This document shows, piece by piece, positions 1 through 10,770 of a DNA stretch of 64,000 nt. Position 1 is the first letter of the stretch. The number at the start of each line of letters is the position of its first letter. A program made the translations under genes and the position numbers. Source of the DNA: Laccaria trichodermophora (Eukaryota > Basidiomycota > Agaricomycetes > Agaricales > Hydnangiaceae); the NCBI GenBank assembly GCA_018417955.1, contig JACTVC010000001.1:1736001-1800000 (forward strand), given 5' to 3'. The notes beneath the pieces are model-generated. The model was not told the origin of the DNA and searched no databases. It saw nothing but the letters and a program-made list of their open reading frames with translations.

Positions 1-1349
1 GAAAGCACGAGAACTTCAGAGTTGAAACTGACAAGGATGAGGTCAGTACTACTTATGACAGATCTCCACGCGTATTTTTGACAGATGTCGTCAGTACCCC
101 CAGTGAGAGCAAGATTGCGGTTTGCAAACGGATTGGGCAGGCTATACTCCGCGAAATCGCGGGACAACACGCGACGGTTGTTGCAGAGAGGGTGCGAGGA
201 AAGACAAACGAGTACGTATTTCAAACTGGTTATCAGGGTCACTTCTTTCCTAACCAAAATTCTAGGTTCCATGCGAAACGCTTCGCGTGGGTTGGAAGGA
301 GAAAGTCAGTCCAAAGAAGCTGTTCAGTACCTCGATTTCTATATTCCGGGGGAGCCAAAATCCTCAGACGACACCTGAGGCCAGAAACCTATGGGGTATG
401 ACCGACGTTTTGATTTAAACATATATACTGATTTTCGGTTAGAGAAAATCGAGCAAGAATTCCCTTTCTTCCCCACCCTCCACTCTATCCTTGCAACATG
501 TCCCCACGCGACACCTATTGCCATTACTACTGGCGTCGGTCCAGCCGGCCGCCAAACGACCAACACCAACTAACTCCGATGCAGCCGTGGCTCCTGCTGC
601 CGCTGCCACCGACGTGGATCTGAATGTGGCTCCTGTTGAATCCGCTTTTCCCCTCTTCTTTAAGATTTCCCTGCTCCATGCACCCCAGGTTTGTTCTGCC
701 TCCACTATGGCTTGCTGACTGCTTTCTTCTTGCAGGCTTGACATTCGTGCTCTGTGCGGGAGTGGCGACGAGTCTGCTCCTGGAGTGAGGAGATTTCATT
801 CGAGGATTCCACAAACTCCGAACGTGGAAAACCCCACACTTTCCCCGATCGAGAACAAATGAAACAACGAGCGCGGAAAACAGTGTGATCGTACCTCCAT
901 GTCCATAAGGCGGAAACACTAGAACAGGACACCGCCTTTGCAATCGCGCAAACCGAACGTGGTTTCCTCAGACAGGGTTTCCCGATGGAGGGCCACCCAC
1001 GCATAGCACATCCCCGATCGGGAACCGCTCGCAGACTCGTACGTGGAAACACTGGATGGGGAGATGCCTCCCCATCATGGAAACTCGATTCTCTACTCAA
1101 CGAGTCTGGTATCCTCGACAGCGGAAAGAGTTTCAGCGATCGAGGGAAATCGACCATTCATGTGCAAACGCATCGTCAGATATGCGCCAAATGAGCTGCG
1201 CACAAGGGGGCCCGGGAGACCTCTGTGACGGAGCCGGTCTCCCCTACAGGTTCCACGAGCTGGCTGTCTGCACCTCTGCTAGGGGCGAGAAGAGTCCCTA
1301 TCTCAGCCATTTGAGCATCTCAGTCTCCATGTAGGAATCCACCCAATAC
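1..1349. other. Unresolved region upstream of unit A; possible decayed zinc-finger gene
   Basis: No gene can be modelled with confidence. Short open stretches are broken by stops. Near 1140-1200 the plus strand reads a short stretch like RPFMCKR followed by RYAPNELRT, which resembles a damaged C2H2 finger lacking its second cysteine. By position it lies just upstream of the 3' flank shared with the genes at 17027 and 57087, where those genes carry their DNA-binding domains, so a decayed third paralogue is possible. This is inference; the sequence could equally be unrelated intergenic DNA. Confidence 0.25.
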
Positions 1350-2290
1350 TTGGTCAAATCAAGTTGAAGACGATTCGATCATTAAAATCGAAAGACCCCG
1401 CGTGGCGACGACTCCGGCGGCATATCCTCAGCGAGTTGCAAGACAACCTCCTCTATCCTGTAATTTACTTGCCTCTCTTCCTACATCTACCGCGCAGGAC
1501 TCTTCCACACTTTGCAATGTCCATCGCCCGCCGAAATGGCACTGGAATTACTCTTCTCCTCACGCCGTTCTCGTTCAGCCCTCCCGCGAGTTCGTCGCCT
1601 TCACCTCCCACCCTTCTGCTTCGCTCTCCCTTTCCAGAGACCTCCTCGGCCCTCCAGGAGCTCGCCACCCTCCCTTCAAATCCTCATGCACATGGCCAAT
1701 CCTTTGCTCATTGGTGGCGGCCTCGTTCGTAACATCTGACTCGCTGCCTCCAAGTCGCAATCTGAGTGTAGGGCGCATATATCTATGAAAGATTCTCTGC
1801 TTCTTGTGTTAAAGCGACCCTGTCGGTGTATGAATTCATGTACCTACAGAGAGGGTTAATGTTAGATGTGTAGATGGAGGTACATTCTTGCACAGATTGT
1901 TTTAGTCTGAAATATGGGAAGGGTCGCAAAAGGCATCATTTGCAAGGAAGTTGAAGGAACTCACTTCGTCGTGACCTTAAATAGTCCAAGTTGATGTCGG
2001 TGGTAAGTATTGGTGCTGGTGAAGGTGAACTCGATGAGAGAGCCATAACGAGTATTAGGGCCTTAGGAGGCAGAAATCAAAATCGTCCGTGTTGATAGAG
2101 GCCCAGCGTCGCATTGTGCAACTTCAACCGTCTAAGGTCTACGCTGGGTCTAAGTAGTACGCGCGATTTGAACGAGCGTCAAGGCCTGCCACTTGGGTTT
2201 GACCTCTAGGTGAATGACCTTGCTAGTTATTGCGGAACGATAACTATGTATAAAATTTCCGTCAACCTTGGTGCCAGGAAAGTGAGAAAC
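1350..2290 (+). repeat. Segmental-duplication unit A, 3' flank
   Basis: From about 1350 the sequence aligns by eye with 20415-21716 (unit B) and, up to about 1850, with 60085-61090 (unit C). Shared landmarks are TTGAAGACGATTC, the block GACAACCTCCTC, GGTGGCGGCCTCGT, CGCATATAT and TGCGGAACGATAACTAT. In units B and C this block lies directly 3' of, or overlaps, the end of the large paralogous gene, so it marks the end of a third unit whose gene body is missing or unrecognisable. The ORFs of 60-130 codons here are not conserved in frame between copies. Confidence 0.75.
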
Positions 2291-4026
2291 TGAGATGGAC
2301 TTGGGCTGATGGAAGCAAACGCGTCCAAATCTATCTCGAGTCAGACTGTTCGCACGACTGCGCCTCACCACGACCATCCCTCTCGAGTCTCCGTCAACAA
2401 TCGACTCCTCAACATCTCAAGCACCACCATCGTTGTAACTCGACCACAACTCGACCATGTGGATATGCGGGAAAAAGATGAGGAATCATCTCCGGTTAGG
2501 TCAGATGCTCTTGCAATGCCGCAACAGTATGTTGACGTGGTTTGTTTCAGGCTTAAACAGGGTGCAAGCCTTTGCTTAAGGGACTCCGAGAGCGGTATCA
2601 CAAAAGACCCCTTTGGTCTGACGGTGAAGGGGCTGCTATATAAGCAGGGTTACGATTTCCACCAGTACGCGTGCTTTACATCTCAAAAAAGATTCTGACT
2701 CATCGGAAGTTCACTCAGTTGTGGAATTTCACTTGAACGCATGATTCGGAGCACTGAGCGCGTCGGGAACGTACCCCCGGATCAATAACAAAGCTTGACA
2801 CTGGGGAATTCGAGCGGCCTCATGTATCCTGTGGACGTCATCCTACTCGCTTTTGACCTGATGACATTTAGGCGGCCAGGCCATGGCATCAACATCAGCG
2901 AGGACGATGTAATAACCCTGGCCAGTCTTCACCAACTGCGCAGTAGAGTCCCGACCAACCTGGCACACAAGAAAATGGCGCAGGACATCGTCTCGCGCTC
3001 GCGTCAAATTAGAGCTAGAGGAGGATTCTTTTCTACTCGGAGTCTTAAAACCGGAGCCCTTGGACGTTTTTGACTTTCTTGAACCACTTCTCCGGCTGTC
3101 GGAAATGAAAATGAATTCCCCTCCTCCATCGGGTGGTCCAGATGACAAAGAGCCGAAGGCATTCCTCAAGGCCAAGAACTGCTAAATGAAAACTGACAAA
3201 AGTTCCCCAGAAACTTCAACTGTCTTACTGGGTTCATTGCCTTGTCGGCTGACGACTTGTTCCACGATCCTAGTCAGGAGTCGGAGGTCATGCAGGGGTA
3301 CGTTCGTGTGGACGCCGAACATATTTCGTCGAGTGATGGACATGATTATATTTTGGATGTCTTGGCCGCTTTCCCCCGCCCACGTCCCATATTCATCAGC
3401 GGCCTAACGGTGGTGAGAGTTAGTCTCTCCTAAAAGGACACGAACCATTCGTCCTTTGGGCTGTACGTGGGTGATGTCGTGCTGTATTAGGGTTGAAGTT
3501 CGGGGGCCAGTGACCTTTGACCTCATCTCTGGTGTTAACGTCGATACTGTACCCATCGAGCATTTACCTATTCGCGCTGGACTCAAATGTAGATTTGGCA
3601 CTATTACCTACGGCGTTTTTCAATAACCTACATAACTAGCAAATCAAATGTTTTTGCATTGACTTCAGTGGGCCTTCCCGCTTCGTGTCCTTCCATTGAT
3701 GATTTTTTCTGACTCCGTCTTCTACATCATTGCGGCACCATCAGGCCCCTGTACATCTACAAAACCCAAAAAGAGGATGGGCGAGGGCGACGAAGTCTAC
3801 ACCAGCATCTGCATCAATACTCTCTTCTTTGCAATCAAGGAGGCTTCCGGCAGTCTGCCACCCGCGTTCTTCGCTGCCACTCCATCTAGTTCGTCATACT
3901 TTTTATGGCGGCGAACACAAGTAAATTTTGTGAAGACAGTGTCAGTAAATCGAGCAACCAGTCGTGAAAGAGTCTAACAACGAGGATGGAAACCCAAAGC
4001 CATGTGCATGAAAACCCGACGTTTAC
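2291..4026 (+). repeat. Segmental-duplication unit B, 5' segment
   Basis: Matches 54747-56820 in unit C along its length. Shared landmarks are GTCAGACTGTTCGCAC, GATGAGGAATCATCTCCGG, ATCAGGCCCCTGTACATC and the stretch GAAAACCCGACGTTTAC that ends at the transposon insertion site. The best open stretches (2309-2698 and 2795-3073) have partial counterparts in unit C, with a common SSPVRSDA peptide followed by MPQQ. No domain is recognised and the frames are not kept throughout, so this may be a decayed unknown gene or a long upstream region of the large paralogue. The segment resumes at 16632. Confidence 0.75.
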
Positions 4027-4060
4027 TATGAAGGGCCCCAGCGGACAAAAAGTTTCGCAA
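4027..4060 (+). repeat. Left terminal inverted repeat of the DNA transposon
   Basis: Contains CCCCAGCGGAC at 4037-4047 and TTTCGCAA at 4053-4060. The reverse complement of 16597-16631 has the same two blocks at the same spacing, give or take one base. The outermost 10 bases are poorly matched. Confidence 0.8.
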
Positions 4061-4345
4061 AGCTGTTTCCATCTGAGTTTCAAGATTTCAGCTTCAATTC
4101 ACCAAATATTTCGGAATTTCCGGCTCTTCCATGCGCGTTCGCTTGTGTATTCAAAATCTCAAATTAAGATCATATCCCACTTCAGGATTTCAACATCACC
4201 TTCGCTATTTGAACTTCGCTTTGGAGATCTCAGCTCTCTTTTCCAAATCTGAATTTCACTTTCAAGGTTTCGGCCCTTCATCTCAACTTCAAGATTTCAA
4301 CTTGAGGCTTTCAGTTTCGACGCGGGTTTTTTCAGTTGAGCCGAA
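4061..4345 (+). repeat. Left subterminal repeat region (TTTCAA-rich)
   Basis: At least eight variants of ATTTCAACTT or CAAGATTTCA occur here, and the mirror-image family (GAAATGTTGAAA, GTTGAAAGC) fills 16378-16595. Such subterminal arrays commonly bind transposase; that role is inferred here. No gene is seen between 4061 and 4984. The open stretch 4336-4692 starts without ATG and has no recognisable domain. Confidence 0.7.
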
Positions 4346-4984
4346 AGCATACTCTGCCTAATTTTACCTGCACTCGCAAAGGGTATCTCTTTGCACACTG
4401 CTTCCCTAGACCTGTGGAGGCACTTGTTGCATCTCTTGTGGGATATGCATGCATCCCCGAGAATGTGGGTCTTGCTGCATTGTTTCGTTGCCTGATGTCT
4501 TTCGCAGGTGGGGAAGCTGGAGAAGAAAAAGGGCGACAATTCACGCCAACCAGGCACTCTGAAGTCATCTGGCCAACTCTTAGTGGTAGAATTGTCTATG
4601 CAGCTAGCGGAGTGTCGTCTCATCTGTTTTTCGTTACTACCGTACAACAGATAATTTTTCAACACAAGTGGTACGTCGACAACTTTAATTGAGTTGTCAA
4701 ACTGACTTTTACTTTGATTACTAGGGCATCGACGAGTCAAGCGCTTCTACGCACGCACCAACAAAACATTCCGTTTCAAGAGGCAACTTACCGATTCCTG
4801 CGCAATGAATCCTCAGCACATGCACGCAGACGGCGCACCAGATCCAAGCGTCATTGCCGAAATGACGCCCACTTGGTTACGATGGTCGATGACGACCCAC
4901 TTCCAAATATCACACCAAAGGATCACCATCAAATTCCCGACTCTTCAAGAATATTCGAGCGCATTCCGAAGTTTTTGTCAGAAA

Positions 4985-6246
4985 ATGCTGGTGACCATGA
5001 AATTGAGTGTGATAGGCTACGCTCTGACGTCTCTCTACTTATGGCAGCCAGGTGTTGCCACTATCATCGTGAATCGGACAATCGACGATGAGCTTGGTGA
5101 CTCTGTGACCAGCCTTCGACCGGTCTACTTCCCGACGGAGAACGTATGGGACGACCAAACGTGTGGCAGTAGCAAGTGCACTCTTGTTCCCTCCGTAGCC
5201 CAGGCGTTCAATGGGACATATACTGCGGGGACACACCGCCCCACGATGGGGTTGATGGGAATCAGTATGCAGTTTACTGGTGTGCTTGGAATATTCATTT
5301 GTCTCGACATCCTGACCGACGTTTATTAGGAACTGCAATTTATGTGTTTTTCATTCTTGCAAATTCCCACCTGTCAGATGGCACCGTAACTCTCACCAGC
5401 GCGAACTTCACTGTTGATGGCGAGGCTCCAGTATTCTTCACAAGTACACCTGATCTATCAGCTGTATACGTCAACTTCGACTACGCAATCTACACGTAAG
5501 CCCAATCACTGAATTCTGGTTTCTGGTTTTACTATCACTACCTTTCGCCCAGCTATGAGGATGATGTTTCTTTGTCGCCATCCGTGAGGCCTACGTCTCA
5601 AGAATCATCAGTTAGCCATGCAGCGAGTACAGTACTAGCTACTGCGAGGACTCCAGTAGGGGCCATTATTGGGGCTACAGCAGGTGGCATAGTGGCGTTG
5701 ATCCTTGTCATCTTCCCTTTGGTCTGTTGGCGTCGTCGCGGCAGTGGACAGGTGCCTCTGATGACAAAATTCAATGCCGCCGAAAGCGTTTCGTCGGTAT
5801 TATCCCCCGGAACGCTATCATCTACCCAATTCCCAAACCATTCAACAGCCTCCCAGGCAGTCATACCACAGTTACCAAATGAAGTCCGCAATTGCAACTC
5901 TGGTTTTCCGGCTAATGGAGGTGGAGTGCTACCCAAGCGGTATCCACGACCAAGATTGGCGCCAGTTACAAAGGTTTTAACGTTAAACACTAGACCAAAT
6001 ATTGGAACACATGGACTGGAGGAATCCTTCTGCACACGACAAGAGGAGCTCGACAATCGTTTAGGACAGTACAGCGGGAGAGCTAGAGCTTCAGGCGTTG
6101 AGCGCAGGTTCTACGTTGTTAGGGGATGTCGGGGAAGCAGATACGTTGATGCCTGTGATGAAAGAGGCTATACGGTCATTGACGGAACAAATCCGCGTTT
6201 TGAGGCGGCAACAGCTATTGGCATTGGCCCAAGGAATATCAGATGA
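4985..6246 (+). CDS. Single-pass membrane protein of a mushroom-specific family, altered copy
   Basis: Model: exons 4985-5279, 5330-5495 and 5553-6246, which sum to 385 codons; the introns begin GTGTGC and GTAAGC and end TTAG and CCAG. Met5 (4997) is an alternative start followed directly by a signal peptide (about 20 residues ending GVA). The ectodomain reads IDDELGDS, then RPVYFP and FTGTAIYVFF. A transmembrane helix (about residues 180-205) ends in CWRRRG, followed by a Ser/Thr-rich cytosolic tail. In this family a longer segment normally lies between the TPDL motif and VYVNFDYAIYT; here they nearly abut, suggesting an internal deletion. The end of the tail looks frameshifted, because residues typical of the family (RQEELDNR, later SLTEQIRVLRRQQ and PPGYSP at 6098-6310) lie in different frames. 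Function unknown. Confidence 0.6.
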
Positions 6247-6553
6247 TTGTCCGCCAGGATATTCGCCTATGGAGATGAGGCTGCAGAATTCGGAATTGGG
6301 GGACGTATGAGTGTTGTGGCCCTGATCTGACCGTCGTCTTTTTGGTATTTATGATGAACATCTGTTCGCCTTGGAGTAATGGGCAACAGAGCTATATCTG
6401 CAGGGTGGTTCTCGACGTCATATCCAAGGCGCAAGTGGGATTCGAACGTTTGGGGTCCTATTGAAAACTTTCAAAGTGGAAATCGGATAAGCTTCGTGTG
6501 AGTTCCTTATTTCTGGTTTGTATCTCGCTTTCATATGCTGAAGTCATGATAGA

Positions 6554-7431
6554 ATGTTGTCCCTTTGCTCAAAGACCATCTTCTGGCACGAATACTGGGT
6601 ACCAAGAACAATGACCACAACTTCACGGATCAAGATCTATCAACCATCCGATTCGAACACGACAGACGCTACAAACACAGGACCTTACGCATCGGTATCT
6701 TCCACGTCAACATCTTTCACGTTGACCCCAAGTCAACATCACCAGGCGACACTCACACGATGGACTTCCTGTGGGTTCATTGGTTTGGTCACGACGCAGA
6801 GTATCGCAGCGGATTCAAAGCCCGTCGTTTGCCCCGCATCGGATTTTTCGACGGAAATGAGGACCGCGCATTTGGATTCTTGGACCCCAATGATATCATT
6901 CGAGCCGCACATCTCATGCCTGCTTTCTCACAAGGGCGTTCCCGAGAACCCCTGGGCCGTTCCATTGCTCACAACCAAAAAAGACGAGGAGGATGGCTAA
7001 GATATTACGTTGGCATGTAAGTTCTCTATAACTCCTTTTTCACTTCATTATGCTTAATTCCTTTAGGTTTGCTGACCGAGATATGATGATGAGGTATCTC
7101 GGCGGGGGGTATAGGACATAAAGCAACCCACGATTTCGCCCCTCCTGCTGCCCCACAGGATCTTGTTGTGGAGGACGACACTGAGGAGCAATTAGAACAA
7201 GTGGACGAAGGGGCTGAAGAAGAGAATATGGATGGGGTAGAGGCAGCTGGTGATATAGGGAGTGGCGAGGATGATTCTGAGAGCGGCGAAGGTTCATCAT
7301 GTGGCGGGGAGGAGGGTGACTATGGGTACGAGGACGAAGAAGACTCCAGGGTTGATGAGGAGATAGACGGCGAGGCGGAAGAGGTTGACGAGTTCCCCGA
7401 TGACGAGTCTGACGGCTTCGCAGACTCGTAA
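6554..7431 (+). pseudogene. Fragment of a Plavaka-type transposon gene (C-terminal part)
   Basis: The frame opens after an acceptor at 6553 and reads NDHNFTDQDLSTIRFEHDR, then MDFLWVHWFGHD, FGFLDPNDIIRAAHL and a DRDMMMRYLGGG end. I recognise these as the carboxy-terminal part of large Plavaka-associated proteins of mushroom genomes. An intron (7017-7066) precedes the DRDMMMRY exon. A G-run at about 7102-7107 appears one base too long: in the other frame the protein would continue GIGHKATHDF into the acidic tail that is open at 7168-7431. A piece of about 50 residues normally between RTLRI and GIFHV is absent. It is therefore a deleted, frameshifted fragment. Confidence 0.65.
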
Positions 7432-9574
7432 CTCATTATATTCTATATTGAATCAAGTTTAGAATGTTCAAAAAATTTACAGTCGACTTTCCAATGTCGT
7501 TACAAAAATGACTTCAACCTTACATTCACTCGGCAACCTTGGTTCAGTTTTACATAGTCCTAGATAGTTTGACACCCCTTCTATACTTCGTCATATAATT
7601 CTACAACATTGGAAGGTGGAGCAAAACATCGCAAAGTTTTGCGAAGATTACAAAGCCTCCAAGGTAAACCGAGGTTGTTGCTGTTTTGCTGATGCTGTTG
7701 CTGTTTTTCTGCTCACCCAGTGCCCAATCTCTCTTCAAAATCCAGTTGCACGGGCAGAGACGATGCATGCACCATTGGTACGCCCAGTTCGCTTTGTGCA
7801 TGCGGACCTATTCTGACCTACCTGTAGCTGGCATGTTTTACTGGTAACGTCGCCGAACGCTCCGCCGCCCAACCGCAACCTTCAAAGTCTCAACCCTAGC
7901 GCGATAGCTCTCCTCCTCCAGCCTCCCCTGCTCCCCCTTCCCCCTTCTCAAAACAGATAGAGGGGAAGACCTTTTTGAGGTTCAAAGAGGGCGATTAGGA
8001 AGGGGGGCGTTTTTTTTTCTTGTCTAAATCCTCGATGGACGAAGAGCTGGAAGTACAGGGTAAAGAGCCTCTTTTCCATCCATTCTGCATTTTTTCATTG
8101 CTCATTGTTTCGTTAGAACAAAAATTCCAAGGTCGTTGTGGAGACCATTCCCACCGAGCAGACATGTTTGGTGACCTTCGGCAATTGAGGAAATTCGCTC
8201 TGCCGGCCAACAATTTCTGCAACCCAACCTCTGCCCGCCTTTAACCACCGATCTCTGAGCTCACAGCGCCCACCACGGCAAATTGATCCTGCTCAGCATC
8301 ATTGTAAACTATTTTAGCGACCAAACAATTTGTCACGCCCTGCGTCCTCACCGTCCCTTGGCTTCCAGTCCAGTCCCTCTTCATCACGTTCAGTTCACAT
8401 AAACGCAGACCTGGTTATTCGCATTTCGCCGGAGTACTATGGCGTGGCCCCTGTAGATGGACTCATGACCAACCGCCTGGTCCAAATTCCTCAAGCTATA
8501 CCTTTCTAGGCAAATCGGCACATTACGATGAGAACGCCAGGACAACCGATTCCGATTTTGCAGCTACTGTGGCATTCGTCCATCAATACGATTATGGTGA
8601 TGAAAACAGCAACCCCGATCTTGAAGTGGGGCTTGAACGCTTGCCTGAACGGCATTACCATCTGCCCTTTTGACTTTGGTGCTCTGCCTCCCCAGCACTC
8701 AATGGCAACCCTACCCTACCTGCCTCTCTGCACAATATGGGAGGGATTGCTGCACTCCAACTCCCACGATTCCGCCTCCCCAAGCCTCATGGCCCACATC
8801 CAATCCCGATGCGGCATCAAGAGATGCCGACTTCAGGCAGGCTTCCTGGGGCCTGATCAAACCTCTCCATTTGCATCATCAAATACCGCCCCAAATCAAG
8901 TGCCAAAACCTGGCCATCCCAGTCAAGCACACCACGTCCTAAAATCAAATTCAACCCCCTTTCTTTTCACTCCAAGGCGACTACAGGCGATTCGGACTTT
9001 GAGAACCGCTGTGAGCGGTATGCGGGGGACAAGCAAAATGGCTGCCATCGTCACCTTCCTACCATCGCAACCTTCCACCAAGAGTTCTTCGAATACTGTG
9101 GTTCCCTCATGAAGAAGAAACAAGCAGGCAGATACACTCGCATGTTCACATCCGCCAACCTCCTTGCATCCACCATCGCCGCGGACTGCTGCCTGATCCT
9201 AAGCACCCTTGACCCACCGCACACGGCGAGATCACCTGGGCCCTGCTCTGCACCATCCCCATCTCACACTCCATCTTTGCCGCGCGGTGCTCCAACACCG
9301 GGATCCCACGCCTCCTCAAGTTGGCGCATTGGTCTTGGGTGGCAGATGCTAGCATCTGCTCCATCGCTTGTCACCTCTGCCGCAGGGTCGGCAGCTCTAT
9401 CGAAAGCCTAGGCTGCTCAAGGAGCTGGCTATGCCGACCAGCTGATCGTGGCTTCGCGTCTTGTGCCGGCAACCCCTTGTCATGAACTCCAGCAGCTCTC
9501 CTGCTATGAATCCCAACGTGCATCCCACCGCGGCTTGCATTAGAACTCGCACCAGAGCTCTCCCATTCCCAGCT
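7432..9574. other. Interior of the transposon without recognisable genes
   Basis: AT-rich at 7440-7620, then mixed sequence. Open stretches at 7616-7816, 8020-8244 and 8528-9112 lack known domains. The stretch 8961-9240 stays open in one frame and reads like part of a real protein (TIATFHQEFFEYCGSLMKK, then ADCC), but I cannot place it; it may be a further captured fragment. Confidence 0.4.
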
Positions 9575-10400
9575 CCCCTACCCAAAGAAAAAGTGGGCGC
9601 CCTCAAACACGGATACAGGTTCTTCTACCCCTTCGACATCCGTTCCTCAGCAAAGGACCTCGTCCCTAACCGCCTAACCCTCGTGCTGTACAACCACGCT
9701 GCGCTGTTCCCTGAGGACAAGCGTCCCCTGAGCATGCAGACCAACGGGCACTTGATGTTGAATAGAAAGAAGATGTCAAAGACTACGGGGAACCCGTTGG
9801 CATTACGCAAGGCCGAAATTTGGTGCAGATGTGACAAGGTTGAGTTTGACGGGCGCTGGGGACGGCTTGGAAGATGCGAATTTCGAGGAGAAGGTGGCGA
9901 ATGCGAATATTCTTAGGGTGCATACTTTGTTGGGATGGTGTGAAGTAGGTTTTACCATTTAGATTTGCGTTGCTATGGTTGACCTTTCCTTTCCCAGGAA
10001 ATCGTCAACGGTCACGCTAACCTCTGGTCTGGTCCTCAAAATTACGACGATGAGGTCTTCGAGGAAGAGCTCAGCGAGCTGATTAACATTACCCATAGTC
10101 ATTACGAAGCGTTCGTCCCTTATCCCTCCCATCTTCTACTGCCCTTACCCGTTTCAACAGAACAAATTACAAACACGCCCTGAAGTGAGGATTCTCTCAG
10201 GCGCCGGCATGCCCGCAGATCTACTAGTCGACAACTGGATCTGTATTGCAGCTCTGCTAGTCGCACCCGCGGCACCTCACTTCGCCAAACACATCTGGCC
10301 AAGCATTCCGAAGAATCCCCAATCTATCCTGCTCGCCTTCTGGCCTGCTCCCTCCAAATATGTAGACTGTGCCTTGATCGAAGTAGAGAGCTGCCTGCGC
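9575..10400 (+). pseudogene. Cytosolic leucyl-tRNA synthetase pseudogene fragment
   Basis: The plus strand reads [37 protein letters not shown] and KKMSKTTGN. This is the KMSKS-loop region of eukaryotic cytosolic LeuRS, which charges tRNA-Leu. After LALRKA the frame shifts by an indel near 9813-9816 and continues as [18 protein letters not shown], then GWCE. An intron with GTAGG and CCCAG borders (about 9949-9999) leads to EIVNGHANL and SELINITHSHYEA. The anticodon-binding part is visible as VDNWICIAALLVAP and APHFAKHIW. The N-terminal two thirds of the enzyme is missing. Retention of an intron means the piece was copied from DNA, not from mRNA. It cannot encode an enzyme. Confidence 0.85.
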
Positions 10401-10770
10401 GAAATGATCGGTTGGTCGCTTGTGCAATACCTGGCAAGCATACCAGTGATGTGGGTACCGATTGGAAGATCTCACAGGGTATACCTTGGGATATGGGTAC
10501 CCTCCCGCATGCTGGAGGTCCATTGTATATAGAATTCAAACTAATTTGTTAGTTTTCGGGAGGCCCTCTCCATTGTTACTTCTTCGACGTGCAACCAACT
10601 ATCCTAGAAAGGGCTGATCAGATCTTAATAAAGATCTGTGCGCGCTATTCCAGAAGGTGATTGACACTCAAAAACATCCAGGTATTCCCCCTTTCTGCCT
10701 TTCTTTCGCTCTCTGCCCTGCTTGATTGCTGAACCCCCTCCCTGTAGACCTAGAAAGCAACATTCTGACC

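Noticed and set aside
7168..7431. Separate acidic protein gene
   Set aside because: It continues the Plavaka-type fragment after a one-base frameshift and has no start context of its own.
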